Shown here in pieces: positions 11,501 through 26,476 of a DNA stretch of 64,000 nt. The first letter of the stretch is position 1. Each line of letters starts with the position of its first letter. Where the stretch lies: positions 1,228,552 to 1,292,551 of the forward strand of contig JH720312.1 in NCBI GenBank assembly GCA_000231825.2, in the 5' to 3' direction. The notes beneath the pieces are model-generated. The model did not search any database and was not told where the DNA came from. It saw only the letters and a program-made list of their open reading frames with translations. Both the position numbers and the translations under genes were made by a program. Origin of the DNA: Tetrahymena elliotti 4EA. Taxonomy: Eukaryota > Ciliophora > Oligohymenophorea > Hymenostomatida > Tetrahymenidae.

Positions 11501-14500
11501 TACTGGGAAATTAGTGTGTTCTTAACTGTGGAGATAGTAAATATATAAACAGTTTAGATTAAATATGTACCCCATGTCCAGATAATAATTGCTAGACTTG
11601 TGAACCAAGTGACCCAACTAAATGCTTGATATGCTAATCAACTCATGTTCTACAGGGATCAAATTGTTAGACTGACTGTCAAGATGGTTACTATTCTGAT
11701 TAAAATAAAACATGCTAAGAATGCAGCAACAAAACTTGCAAAACATGTTCATAAACTGATTCAACTATATGCTTGTCTTGCTAACCAGATAAAGTCTTCT
11801 TCATTTCTACTTGTGAGGCTAATTGTCCAGATAATTACTATTAATCTTCTCCTTCCAATATTTGTATAAAGTGTCCTGATTAAAATTGTAAAACCTGTAA
11901 TGCTACCCTTCCTTCAAATGATTGCTAAACTTGTATCTCACCATATGTATTGTAAGATTCAGTTTGTGTATTAAATTGTAAAGAAGGATATTATGTTAAT
12001 AGTTTATAAATCTGTTAATAATGCAGTAATATAAACTGTTAGCACTGTGACTAATTTAATTCAAATACTTGTTTATCATGTGAATCTAAAAAAGTTTTAC
12101 ATTAAGGAGATTGTATAGATAATTGTCCAAGTGAATACTATAAGAACCCTATCACAGGGTAGTGTTTAAAATGTATAAGTACTAATTGTGATGTATGTGA
12201 TCCTGATATTCAAGATATTTGCTTAACTTGCTTACCTACACACTTAAATTAAGAAGGAAAATGTGTTACAGCTTGTAGCTAAAATTACTACTATTTAGGA
12301 TAATAATGCTTAGCTTGTGAAAATAAAAGCTGTTTGTCATGTGATCCAAATGACCCATAAATCTGCTTAACATGCTCAGAAGATAAAGAAATTTAATTAA
12401 GCAGTTGTGTTAATAAATGCTAAGACTTTGAAGTTTATGATACTGTAAATAAAAAATGCATAAAATGTTTAAATAATTGTTTAACATGCGAACTATCTTC
12501 ACCATCTACATGCAATTCTTGCTAGTATCCAAATGTCCTCAATCATACAGAATGTAAAACAGAATGCGATGAAGGCATGTATATAGATAATAATTTAAAT
12601 AAATGCTTAAGTTGCTTGAATCCTTTATGCTCAACTTGCAATCCATTTAATTCTAGTGAATGCATCTCCTGTAAAACCCCTAAAATTCTTTTTGGAACAG
12701 ATTGTGTTGACTCATGTCAGAATAATATGTATGTAGATACTAGTAATAATTCATGTTAAATATGCTCTAATCCATAACAAAACTGTAAAACTTGTTAAGA
12801 ATCTAACCCTTTAATTTGTATATCATGTGTATCTCCTTTGGCTCTTCTTGGTGATGATTGTGTTACAAATTGCGGTGATGGCTTTGTAAAAAATACAATT
12901 ACAGATGTATGTGAATAATGTTCCACCAACTGCAAAAGATGTGATTTGATTAACAAAAATCAATGTATTTCATGTGAGCCACCTTTAGTTTTATTAGAAT
13001 CCTCTAAATAATGTTTGAGGAACTGTCCAGATGGTATGTACACTGATTCTGCATTTAATGTTTGTAAAGATTGTACTGATACTACTTGCAAAACATGTTT
13101 AGAATCATCTCCAAGTAAATGTTAATCTTGTGATTTGCCTTTACATTTGTAAAATGATTAATGTAAGTCATAATGTGATAAAGGAAATTACCTTAGTGAT
13201 GCTCTTAATTAGTGCTTACCTTGCCAAAATCCAGGTAATAATTGCCTAACATGTGATAAAAATTAACCTTAGAAATGTGTTAGCTGTGAGAGTCCTAAGG
13301 CATTGTGGTAAGGAAATTGTGTAGATACATGTGATAATGGTTATGTTATTGATACCAATAATTAAACTTGTGTCAAATGTTAGAATAATAATTGCTTAAC
13401 TTGTAGTTTTCCTGGTACTTTAAAATGTTTAAGTTGTGGAAACCAAAAAATGATAGATAATGATGACTGTGTAGATAAGTGTAAATTTGGTTATTATTTT
13501 GATGCTTCAACTTAGGCTTGTGAAATGTGTAAAAATAGTAAATGCTAATACTGTGACCCTTCTGATAGTAATATTTGTACAGAATGTCAAAGTCCAAAAA
13601 TAAAAAAGGGTTAAGATTGTGTTGATTCTTGTGGAGATAATATGTATATTGATATTTTAACTAATACTTGTATGAGTTGTACAAATAAAAATAATAATTG
13701 CTAAACATGTTTGAACCCTCCTAATTAGAATATCTGCACAAGCTGTTCTGATCCATTTACATTGCTAAATTCAAATTGTGTAAAAGACTGTGGTTCTGGA
13801 AAAGTTAAAGATCCTATTACTAGAATATGTAAAGATTGTACAAATAAAAATTGTTCAACTTGTTCATTGATTAACAAAGATTAATGTTTGACTTGCCCAA
13901 GTGATAAATATCTTTTAAATGGAGATTGTGTTTCAAATTGTGGTGATAACATGTTTGATTCTAATAAAATTTGTATTCCTTGCCAAGAAAAAAGTTGTAG
14001 TACATGTTTACCACATAGCCTTACTTGCACTTCTTGCTCTACCCCTAAATATCTTCTAAATGGATTGTGCTTAGATGATTGTGGAGATAATTGGTATAAA
14101 AGCTTAGTCAGCTAAGTTTGTTTAAAATGCAAAAACCCGAATTGTAAAACATGTGATTTAAATGATAGTAATATTTGTCTCTCTTGTACTAATCCAAAAT
14201 TACTTGATGAAAAGGATTGTGTTGATTATTGTGGAGATAACAAATTCTTTGATACTTCAAAAAATTAATGTTAAAGTTGTCTTAAACATTGCAAAAAATG
14301 TGAAGATGATGTTTAGTGCATTGAATGCTAGTCAGGTTACTTTAAACATAGAGGAGTTTGTGTAGTCAATTGCCCAAAAGAAAAATTTTATGAAGATAAG
14401 AGTTTATCATAGTGTATAGGCTGTAAAGATAATAACTGTATTGATTGTTTATCAGATAAAAACAGCTGTCTTAAATGTATGACAGGATATAGTTTAACCT

Positions 14501-15636
14501 CTTCATAAAGTAGTAATTTGAAAGAATGCTAAAAGTGTGAGAACCCTGATTGTGAAGATACCAAGGTAAACCCTCCTAAGAAAAATGAAGTACTTTAGCA
14601 GTCTTTGAGTGCATCGTTTTCAATAATATCAATTTTTGCTGGTATTTTATCTCCTTTTTATTTGTTGGTCAGCTTCTTTGATTTACTTTAAGTAACCAAC
14701 TACTTAGTATTTATAAATGCAAACTACTCATCCAATTTATATACTTTCCTTTAGTTGTTTAGTTTCGCTAATTTTGAGATTATCCCAAATGTAAAAAACT
14801 CTAATTCAAATGCTCCATAAAAGTTTAAGAATGAAAATCTAGATACCTTTCTTTTTAGTAATTTAATTTAAGTTTTTTCAATATGGATTACTTCTTATAT
14901 TCTTTATGGAATAAGTGTATTAGTTAAGCCTTAAGGAAAAAATTTGATCAGTTCATTTATCAATTATTATAGAAATAATTATAAATATAATATTATGATT
15001 GGTATAGGTTTTTTAACTTACTGTGATATAGCTCTTTCAGTCTTTCTCCAGCTTTACGACTTGGAGAATATGTAAACATTACAAATAGTTGGCTTAATAT
15101 TTAGCTTTGGCTTTATTTGTTTACTATTTGGCCTTAATGTTGTAACTTTTTATGTGACCTAGAAAAGCATCAGCAACATTAATTTAAGATAATTTGATAA
15201 ATTTTTTAATGAAGGATTTAACAGAAAAAAGTTAATTGTAAATTTAGTATTTTTAGTTAGAAAAACGCTGATTATTTATATCCTTGTGTTTAAGTAGCTT
15301 TCTCCTATTTATCAATCCTTATAAATTTTCTTAATTCTAGGTATAGAAACTACTACTGTGATAGCTATAAAGCCTTTTAAAATAGATAAAGAGTATAAGC
15401 TTAATGTTATTGGAAGAATACTTCTGCTTTTAAGTTTGGTTTCAATTATTGCTTTATCTTTTTACGATGGTATAAATAGCTTAAGTGAAAGTCTAAGAAC
15501 TTTTCTTGAAGCATTAGTAATGGTAATGTTAGCTGTACTCTTTGTTTCTCAGTTAGGTTATATTTTTTACAGTATCGTAAAGAAAAAACAAATATCAAAT
15601 TAGTTTAATTTACTCAAAAAATAATAACAAATTTGA
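8540..15636 (+). CDS. Giant Cys-rich surface protein with furin-like repeats and multi-pass membrane C-terminus
   Basis: Five exons are supported: 8540-9020, 9094-9183, 9282-9752, 9868-10394 and 10453-15636. All introns are GT-AG (73, 98, 115 and 58 nt) and in phase, giving 2250 residues. The N-terminal part has sparse cysteines (DCFSL, FICEKVTNT, FGSFQCGKS). From about nt 10453 to 14570 the protein is a long array of Cys-rich units of roughly 50 residues, of the form C..C....C..C...P..C..C, typical of furin-like or growth-factor-receptor-like repeats in ciliate surface proteins. After nt 14600 several hydrophobic helices follow (SASFSIISIFAGILSPFYLL, IVGLIFSFGFICLLFG). I infer an extracellular receptor or adhesion role. 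The start is provisional: an acceptor-like ttattcag at 8563-8570 suggests that exon 1 may begin at 8571, with the signal-peptide exon upstream. Confidence 0.85.
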
Positions 15637-16324
15637 AATAAATTAATTTAAAAAGAAATAAAAACTCTAAAAAAACAAGCTTATTCAATTTATACTATAA
15701 AAAATTAATAAAAATGTAATCAATTAATAATAAATCTTCTCTACATTTTCAATTTGCATTTAGCTAATATTAAAATTTATTTTTTATTTTTTTTACGATT
15801 TATTTTCTTAAGATTATTATTTGTTAATTAAAAAAAATCTTTTAATAAAGTTGAAAAAAATTTTTTATTAATTCAGATTAGTATTTTTAATTATTATTGT
15901 TTTTAAAACTTTTAGATTTAATTAGAAAAAAGTAAGTATGATATTTTTATCTGATTTAAAATAAAAATACATCATCATTTTTGAGTCAACTATTGTTTAT
16001 TTGACAACTCTGTCATATCAAAATGTTATTATTTTTATTTTGTAAAATTTTCTTCAAAATCTTCAGAATACACCATATTTTTTTCTTCTTTCCATTTAAT
16101 AAAATTTTGAATGATAAACAACTTTTTTTTTCTTTTCTAAAACTTACTAAAAAAGATTTTTAAAAATATTAAACATGTAATTTAATAAACAATTTTATTA
16201 ATCTTTATACTTTATAGTTTTAAAACAAACATTTATTGAGAGAGAAATTACTTTTTAATTACATTATCTTATTTTATTTATTCAAATATTTTAAGGCTAT
16301 GTTAAGTAAATAAATTAAATGAAG
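15637..16324. other. Intergenic spacer between convergent genes
   Basis: About 690 bases of AT-rich DNA between two genes that converge here. It should hold both 3' UTRs. I see no exon, RNA gene or repeat in it. Confidence 0.6.
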
Positions 16325-18280
<1,956 letters not shown>

Positions 18281-19784
18281 TTTACTAATAATTGAACTAA
18301 ATTGGTTTAAATATGTACTTTTCTTTATTTTAATTTTGCTAATTATAATTATTAATTTCTTACAAAGTCCTAGTTTATCAGAGCTTATAAACGTATTTAG
18401 TTTGTAAAGAACATATAAGAAATCTCTGGCTCTCAAAAATAATCAGATAGAGTGTTTAATAATCTTAATTAATATTTTTATTTTATAGATATTTGTTAAT
18501 TTAAATAGTTTTTTTTAACAAAGCCTAATAAATCCTTTGATTTTTTAGCTGATTTAGGATTCGTTTTTAGTATTTTCTCTTCAAAAATGTAAAAGAAGCC
18601 TTCTCTCTCCTTTCATAGTAATATTTTTTATTTTTGTAAAATTTGATTTTTGACACATTTATTGATATTTTTTCTGATAAAGAAAAGAAAGAAGTTAAAG
18701 TAGTTTCTTTAAAATTTTTAGAAAAGTTAAGGCAATATAAAATAATAATAAGCCCTTAGTTGTTTTAATTTTAAATAATACTACAAAATTAATAAAATTT
18801 AATATTAAATAGACAATAATATTAATTTTAATATTCATATTTAAGATTATAAGAACGACTCTTTCAGAATAGATTTAACTCTAAAATTAGATATTTTTTG
18901 TATCTTATTTTAATTATTAAAAAGATTTTTAATAAAATTAGAATGGTATCTTTTTAAATTACATAAAAATTTTATTTAAAAATAAATACTTTATTTTTAA
19001 AATATTATTGAATGAAACTTTTATTCTAAAATAAAAAACATTGTTTTGCTTATTTGAATTAATTGAGAAAGAAAGTAATTCAACAGAGTTGGGTAAGGCA
19101 TTTTAATAAATTTCTTAAAAATTTTAATGAGCACATTAAACATATTATAAGGAGCTTACAAGTACATCATATGGGCAAGTCTTTAAAAATATTATGCAAT
19201 TATTTTAAAATTTCTTTTATTTAAAAATCAATAAATAGAATATTTTTTAAAATATTAAAAAATAATTAGAATAATAATTTACTCTTTTGAGGTTTTTAAA
19301 AAGTTATTCAAATAAACTATAATTTTTTTAAATTAGTTATAAAATTTTCTTCAATCAAACTAAAAACTAAAAGGATGATGATCTCTTTCATAAAAATTTT
19401 AAAGAATTTAGAAGAAATTTCATTTCTTAAAATAAGGTCGAAAATTATTTTAAAAACAGTTTTTATTCAAATATTTAATTGAAATAGAAATTTTTGATTA
19501 AATTTTATTAAATTAGAATAAGTTTATTAATATATCTCATGAAATTTTGAAATTTGATGTAAAATTAATAATGAAAAATAAATATTTATTATCTCTTTGG
19601 TTTTAATTTTAAAGAATTTAGAAGATCCTTTTTAAAAAATTAAATAAATTTTGATTTTTAGAAAGAAAATATAACAACTATTAATTTGGAGCATTAGTCA
19701 AATACCAACAATAAAATAGGTTTTAAAAATTCAAAAAAAAGAAGAAACTTAAAAGATATAATATAGATATTAGTTTGACCATAA
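18281..19784. other. Divergent intergenic region, AT-rich
   Basis: About 1.5 kb between the divergent CDPK and PP2A-A genes. It presumably contains both promoters. The first 156 bases could be a CDPK N-terminal extension (in-frame ATG at 18436). The rest is very AT-rich with long T runs and gives no convincing exon on either strand. Confidence 0.6.
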
Positions 19785-21784
19785 ATGAATTTAGAGGATA
19801 ACGATGAAGACTGCACAATTTATATTGAAGAACTTAAATCTGATGACCCAAATCTAAAGATAAATGCAGTTAGCAAAATTACATCTATTGCTGAAATATT
19901 AGGTAGACTTATCAAACTTAGATTTTAGTATTTTCAAAAAATAAAAAATATTTTTTAAGCTAATACTCCCAATATGAAAGGTTCAAAAATGTTTAATTAT
20001 GTTAATATAGGTCCTCGTAGAGTTAGAGAAGAGTTAATTCCATACATTATTGAAATTATAGAAGAATTAGATAATGAAGATGAATTTTTAATAAAGTTAG
20101 CAGAGCAAATTCTCTTGTTAAACGATTTTATTGATGGTAAAGAGCATTCTCATTTGCTGATTTCTCCTTTAGAATTACTCTCATCTATGGAAGAGAATTC
20201 TGTAAGAGAAAAGGCCGTTAAATGCTTGATTTAAATAGCATAAGATCAATCTCCAAGTAACTTATTCTAAATTTCATATTCTTAATTAGCTTTTCTTTAA
20301 AAAATTTTTAGAGTTCTTCACAAATAACTTCCTTCCCATGGTAAGACAACTAGCTTAATGGGATAATTATTCTTCTAGAATATCTGCCTGTAGTCTTCTT
20401 GGAGCTTGCTACAGCTAATTTAACTCGGCAGAGAAAAAAGAAATTCTCTAATTTTTTTAGGAGTTATGTAGAGATGATACTCCTATGGTTAGAAGAACAT
20501 CAGCAGAGAATCTTGGATATATTGCTGATTGCTAGAAAGGAGATTTCATAAATTCAGTTTTAGTACCTTTATGGTAAGATTTAGTTAAAGACTAGACTGA
20601 TTCTGTAAAAGTAAAAGCTATTGAAGTTTCAGTTAAGCTTATGGATAAACTTAGCAAATAAGAAGTCTCAGATTAGTTTGTTAAGCCTCTAAAAGATGTA
20701 TTAAACCTTAAAAATAAGAGTTGGAGAATAAGATATGCAGTAGCAGAAGTTTTGGGTGATCTTGTTAATCATTTAGGTAATTTTACTATTAACTATGATT
20801 CTTATAAAAGAAATTTGTAGAATGAGCAAAATAGGTTTGTAAAATAAATAACTTTAATTTAAAAATATAGAAAAGGAAGTAAGCAGAAAAGAAATGGTGA
20901 CGATTTATGAGACTTTATTAAAAGATAGTGAACATGAAGTGAGATCAGTAGCATTAATAAAATTAAAAGATATTTGTAAATGCTTAACAGAGAATGTGTT
21001 AGTCAATAATATTTTACCTATCCTTAATGGACTTGTGTAAGATACCAGCTAGCATGTAAGAACATCTCTTGGAGAAGTTTTATGTACAATTTCTATTAAT
21101 TTTGAAATCAAAAATGTTATAAGTGGAATCCTACCTATCATAGAAAATCTTTTAAAAGATGAAATGCTAGATGTAAGACTAAATGTTATGAATAATATAG
21201 AACCTTTGAATAATCATATTGGTAATGATAATGTCAAAAAGAGTGTATTACCTTTATTTGAGTCTATTTCAACAGAGAAATAGTGGAGATTCCGTCTTGC
21301 TTTTGTTGAATTCCTTCCAAAGCTCACTCAATAGTTAGGATTTGCAGAATTTAAAGAAAATTTAATTGAATATATGAAATAGTTTTTCTTTGACCATTAT
21401 TCTGAGATTCGTTAATAAAACTTCAAAAATTTCATAACCCTTTCTAAATAACATGGATACCCAAGTATCAAGCCAATTATTTAAGAAGGAATAAACAATT
21501 TAGCAAAATCTAGTAATTACATCTTTAGGGTTTCAGCTCTTTAGGGAATCTTAATAATAAATGAAATTCTTCCTAAATCTGATCTTTAAAGCTTTTTTGA
21601 AGATATTTCTAGTAAGCTTATGAACGACTCTGTTCCTAATGTTAAAATTAATTTACTTAAGCTTTATATCTCTATTTAAGAAAAAATAGATCCCTCTATA
21701 AGAGTAAGCTTCAGCTCAAATGCAAAAAGATCTCTTGCACAAGACACTGATTCTGATGTTTAATATTATATAACATAGATTTGA
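19785..21784 (+). CDS. Protein phosphatase 2A scaffold subunit A (PR65), HEAT-repeat protein
   Basis: Four exons: 19785-19902, 20011-20256, 20312-20776 and 20871-21784, with GT-AG introns of 108, 55 and 94 nt, all phase 1. The product has 580 residues, close to the usual 589 of PP2A-A. It is built of HEAT repeats throughout, recognisable in DSVKVKAIEVSVKL, SWRIRYAVAEVLGDLVNH, DTSQHVRTSLGEVL and KQWRFRLAFVEFLPKLTQ. These match the order of repeats in PR65, including the N-terminal LG-R-R-REELIPY region. The protein holds the PP2A catalytic C subunit and a variable B subunit together in the cytosol. In the joined protein exon 1 leads directly into PRRVREELIPY, which confirms the first splice. 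Confidence 0.95.
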
Positions 21785-22458
21785 AAATTTATATCAAAAA
21801 ATATGCTTAAACTAATTTTATATCGACATTTTGTATAAAATACTTTAATTTTCTTTTTATAATATTTAACATTTTTTATAAAAAATATTTAATCTAAAAC
21901 AATTTATTATCTTTTGTAACAATCTCTTGTAGATTCGTTAATATTAAGCGTTAAATAAATTTAAATTTATATAGTGGTAAACTGGAACATTTGTTATTAC
22001 TTTTTATAAAAGTCGTTTCTGAGATTTTTACAAATTTCAGAAAATATAATTTGATAAATTAAAATTAGATAAAAATAAGATAATATTTAGATAAAAATAA
22101 TAGAAGCCTTAAAAAAATGGTTGAGATTATAATACAAAATTAGAATAGAATACATAAATATAAAATTAAGTAACAATAAAAATTTTATTTTAATAGATAG
22201 ATGATAATTTATTTTTGATTGAGAATTTGTTTGTAAATGAGTGATAGGAAAAGCTCATTTTTTTATGAAGAAAGAAGGAAGAGAGAGTTAATTAAGGAAA
22301 AAAGGAAATTTTTTGAGTTGGGGTAGAATAGTTTAGATTATTTTGAGAAAATAGAATAAAATTTTATGGATTTTTTTTCCAAAACAGATTGATTGATTCT
22401 AACATGATGTTCTCCCTATCTTTCTTTTTTCATATGCTTTGTAAAGGAAAAAGCAAAA
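21785..22458. other. Intergenic spacer between convergent genes
   Basis: About 670 bases separating the 3' ends of the PP2A-A gene (plus) and the MIF4G gene (minus). The sequence is AT-rich with no exon or RNA gene that I can see. Confidence 0.6.
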
Positions 22459-24765
22459 TCAATCCTCTATCATGAAGTAATTAATTGACTTAAGGTAGGA
22501 TACGCAATCGTTTTTTAGTTGGTTGAAAAAGTAGCTTTTGTCTTCATCTTCATCTGGGTCACCACAGAGAACAGGTTTAATTAGACTTAATTCTAAGTAG
22601 CCATTCATGATTAAAGGACATAGAATATTAACAAAACTGTCATTTAAGTGTGGGAAATCACAAGATTAAGAATAGATAGTGTTCAATACACTGTTTAAAG
22701 AACTCAAAAATGTAGTGTATTGATATTTGTCTGATTCAAAAAGAATACTACTCACTAATTGATATCTTGCAGAAAGATTTTCAAGACGAGCATCGAAAAA
22801 TGTTGAGAAAATACCTTAAAGAATGTTATTAAATCCTAATTAAGAAAACTATATCTAACATTCATCTTGGCTTAATTGATTTTAGTCTAGTTGTAAAAAT
22901 ACTTTTTTAACTTCTTTGGTGTAATCAAAGTTTTCATATACTTCTTATTATCTTCTATTTAATTCATTGAAATGTTGGTTACGAATTTCCTCTTTAGTAC
23001 GAGGATCTTCTTTCTAATGGAGAGCTTTTTTCCATTTATTTTCCCAACGCTTGATTAAGTTGACTATAAGAATTTAAAAGCGTTTAGAAATGTGTTCTGT
23101 ATTTTTTAAGTATTTGAGAATATTCATTATACCATCAAAAGAAATAAATTAATTTTCGAAAAGTTCAATGTCTAATTTGGATTAGGTTCTATTACAGAAT
23201 TGGTTTGTAACCTAACTTAAAAATGAAGAATCTATTTTGATTTATTTCATTGATATATTATTCCAGGAGCTTTCAAATTCTGGGCCAATTGAATCCATGA
23301 GAAGAATAACACCTTCTAAATTTCTGTCTTCTTCCTTGAGACCTCCAGAAATGTATTGATGGGTCATAGTCTAAAAAATGTAAGAAATAATTTTTTTGGG
23401 TAAAAACTTAGACAAAAAGAGCTCTCCAAGAAACTTTAAGAATAAACTAAAGCCCTTTTTTTCCATAGCTTCTTGCTTAGAATTTATTCTTTTATCATTG
23501 TCATTTAATTCTTCATCATCTATTTGATCATTCATAGATTATTTGCTGTTGCTACTTAAAATACTATGAAGCTTATTTTAGTCATAGAATAAGTCTTATA
23601 AAATAGCAAACATTTATCCTTTGAAAGACTTCAACAAATCAAAATTGGATGGAGAGTTATTTAATTTTTCTATTTCCTCCTCACGATCCTAGATGTAAAT
23701 AGCCATTTGAGCATATAATTTGGTGTATTTAGCCTCCTTGCAAACTTTGCTAATTAATGAGAAGATGCACTTGTTAACATTAGTTTGGCAGAGTTAGAAG
23801 AATTATTCTTTCAAATTATTAAAGTTATCTGGAGTGACAATATTAAGAAGGAATTTAAGCTCATCTTAAGATTAAGAAAATAAAGGTGTTCTTGATTATC
23901 TCCACTTAGAATCTTGATCTTCTACATCATTAGCATCTGGCTAGTTTGGGTAAGTGAAATTTCTATTTCTGTTGTTTTAGTGTCTTCCATTATTATTTAC
24001 TCCAGTTTGCTATTGGTTATTATTCTGTTTTTTATTATTTTAGAAGTTATTGATTGTTTATCTTACTGTCATTCTTTAATTTCTATTGGCTCCATATCTT
24101 TACTACTAAGGAGAATATTATTCATCATTTTAATAGGATTGATTTGAATAACCAGTTTAATGTCTCCTTCTCAAATTGCTTTGCTGAGTAACAGATTCAT
24201 ACTATCTTTCATTAAATTATTGTATTTCGATTGGAATTTCTTGTGAAATCTAATCTTCAAACTCAAAAAAGTTTGTGGATAAGAGATAGCTTAAACCTCC
24301 AAATGATTTTAGATATAATCTTTGCTGAGCGTTTTTTTCAGCATCTGCAAAAATTGGCATAATTATATTTTCTTAGATGTAGCATTTTAAAAGTTCTAAT
24401 TACTCAAGACGCTCTTATTCTATTTGGCGCTACAGTTCAAGTTCTCTTTATTTTTCTTCCTCTTCAAACAATTACTTCTTAATGGCCTCTTATCTAAGCT
24501 TTTCCTCTTACTCCAATTGCTGTTGCTTGCGACGTAATTCTTCTTAACCTTCAACAGTATCTACCTTTCTCACATATTCAAAAGTTTTAGTATTGTTTGG
24601 TTTTCCAGAACCGTTGTTGTGGTTGTTATATCTTTTCTTGTTATTGTTGTAGTTATTATTCTTTAAGTTTGAATTATTGGGATTCTACTAAGAGAAATTC
24701 TGAGAGTTGTATCTCTAATTTCGCTGTTGTGATGTTTCACCACTTGGTTTAGGTTTGTTATTCAT
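22459..24765 (-). CDS. eIF4G-like translation factor with MIF4G domain
   Basis: One uninterrupted minus-strand frame, ATG at 24765, TGA ending at 22459, 768 residues. The N-terminus is Asn/Gln-rich (NNNYNNNKKRYNNHNN). Residues about 75-135 are a highly charged coiled coil, and 180-280 are again Asn/Gln/Arg-rich. From about residue 300 the sequence follows the MIF4G pattern: LKFLLNIVTPDNFNNL, then CIFSLISKVCKEAKYTKLYA, and later GFSLFLKFLGELF near residue 436. MIF4G is the HEAT-like domain of eIF4G that binds eIF4A. I infer an initiation-factor scaffold in the cytoplasm. Only one HEAT domain is recognised; the C-terminal 250 residues are helical but unassigned, and I cannot place an eIF4E-binding motif. 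A related MIF4G protein (Upf2, CBP80, PAIP1 type) is the alternative. Confidence 0.85.
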
Positions 24766-26476
24766 ATTTTAAGTTTTGGTGAGTTTTGTTTATTAATTGT
24801 TTTTTTTAAATTATTGATCAAAGAAAGGTTGCTCTTATTTAAAGTAAATTACATGATTTTTATAATGAAGAATTTTACTTTAGAATTAAAAAAATACTTG
24901 ATAAAATGAATGAAAGTTCATGCTGAAATTAACTAAAATTTGTCAAATTTTTAGAAAGTAAAAAAATATTTTTATAAATTTTGAAATCAAACACGCTCTT
25001 AGTCGCGCTAATGCTGACCGAAATACTTAATTGTATTTGAGAATATATATACATATAAAATAAGATTAAATTATTAGAGGGTGACAGCTTGTTGTTGTTT
25101 TTGTACTTGAATTTTTAGATTTAGTAAGTTGTATTATTTCGAAATACAATAAAAAATTAAAATTAGAAAATTTCAAATTTTGTAATTCTTTCCTTTCTTT
25201 CATTTTATGATAATTATAATAATTCTTCCTTCTTTTTTTTTATGAGTAAAAACCTTTCTTTTATTTTTCTCGAAACAAAATATATATATCATTTCGCGCA
25301 AATTTCTTTTCATTTTAAATAGATCCAAATTCCTCATTTTTTTTATGAAGTTCTTTTCTTTTCCTATTTACCGATTAATTTCTATTACATTTGAATATTT
25401 CTGATTAATCTTTCAAATTTTTCAGAGGTAAAAATCCTGAATTATTTTCTCTTTCTTTTTTAGTTAACCCCTATTGAGCAATTAAAGCGTCTCTTAAAAA
25501 TATTAATGATTTGAAAAATTGTTATTTCGTCTAACAATTTATAATATAATGTCTATTAGGCACAAATAATACTAATACCCAAACAAAAAATTAATTAATA
25601 GAGAACATTTAGTTTCTAATTATTTCAAATTTTTTGTTATTATCAAAAAATATCGCACTTGTTCTTTAGTAAGAAACTTTATAATACCAATTATTATTTA
25701 ATTAATCTATTTGCTAGAATTAAGTTTTTTTAAGCAAAAACCATATCAGTTAACAATTAAAAAAATTAACTGCTATTTATTTTCTATGATAAAAACAGAT
25801 TATGATCACTAATTTCTTATTTTTTACTTATTCTTCTAATTTGTTTTTTTAACAAATAAAATTATTTTAAAGTAAGATAATAAATTTTTAGAAACTTTTT
25901 ATTTTTAATTATTATTTAGTTTATTTATTTGATAACTGTTAGTTTTATTTAGAAAGACATTTCAGTTAATAACTTAAAAAATTAATAGTTAATTAATGAA
26001 TTATTTTTTTTAAAATAGAAATGAAAATATAAAAAAATAATTTTTTCAATATAACTCATTATTCTAATTTCTAATTTTAATTAGAACTTTAATTTTTTAT
26101 TTATATTACGAGCAGATTTTTTAATTATTTAACCAAGATAGATAGTTGGTATGAACAAAATTTATACTTTTATGAAGAATAATAATTTTTTTTAATTTAA
26201 TTTTATAAAAAGTGATGTTATTTTACAAAAAATGCTTTCTTTATTTTGTTTAAGTATTTTTTTTAATTTATAAAAATGGTTGTTGATATGATAGATAAAT
26301 TTCTTTCATAACTAATTACTACTTAGAATATTGCAAAAAAAAACATTATATATGTAATTTGATTAATAAATAAAATGTCAAGAATCAAAGCTGGAGGTAA
26401 TTAATATTAAAGCAAAATAATGCCTTTTTAGTGTAAATGCTTGTTTTTTTTAAAGTATTAAGTAGATAAAATTCCT
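24766..26476. other. Intergenic region with a short GC-rich patch at about 24990-25022
   Basis: About 1.7 kb upstream of the MIF4G gene and downstream of the tetraspan gene. Nearly all of it is AT-rich with T runs. The exception is a short GC-rich stretch (cacgctcttagtcgcgctaa) around 24990-25022, some 225-255 bases upstream of the MIF4G start codon. No gene was found. Confidence 0.6.

Noticed and set aside
11204..11869. Hydrophobic Ile/Val-rich frames inside the Cys-rich gene
   Set aside because: They are out-of-frame reading of the furin-like repeats; the regular Cys pattern is in frame with 10453-15636.
23914..24147. Plus-strand open frame of 77 codons rich in Ile, Leu and Ser
   Set aside because: It is antisense to the Asn/Gln-rich segment of the MIF4G gene and is a mirror of its codon bias.
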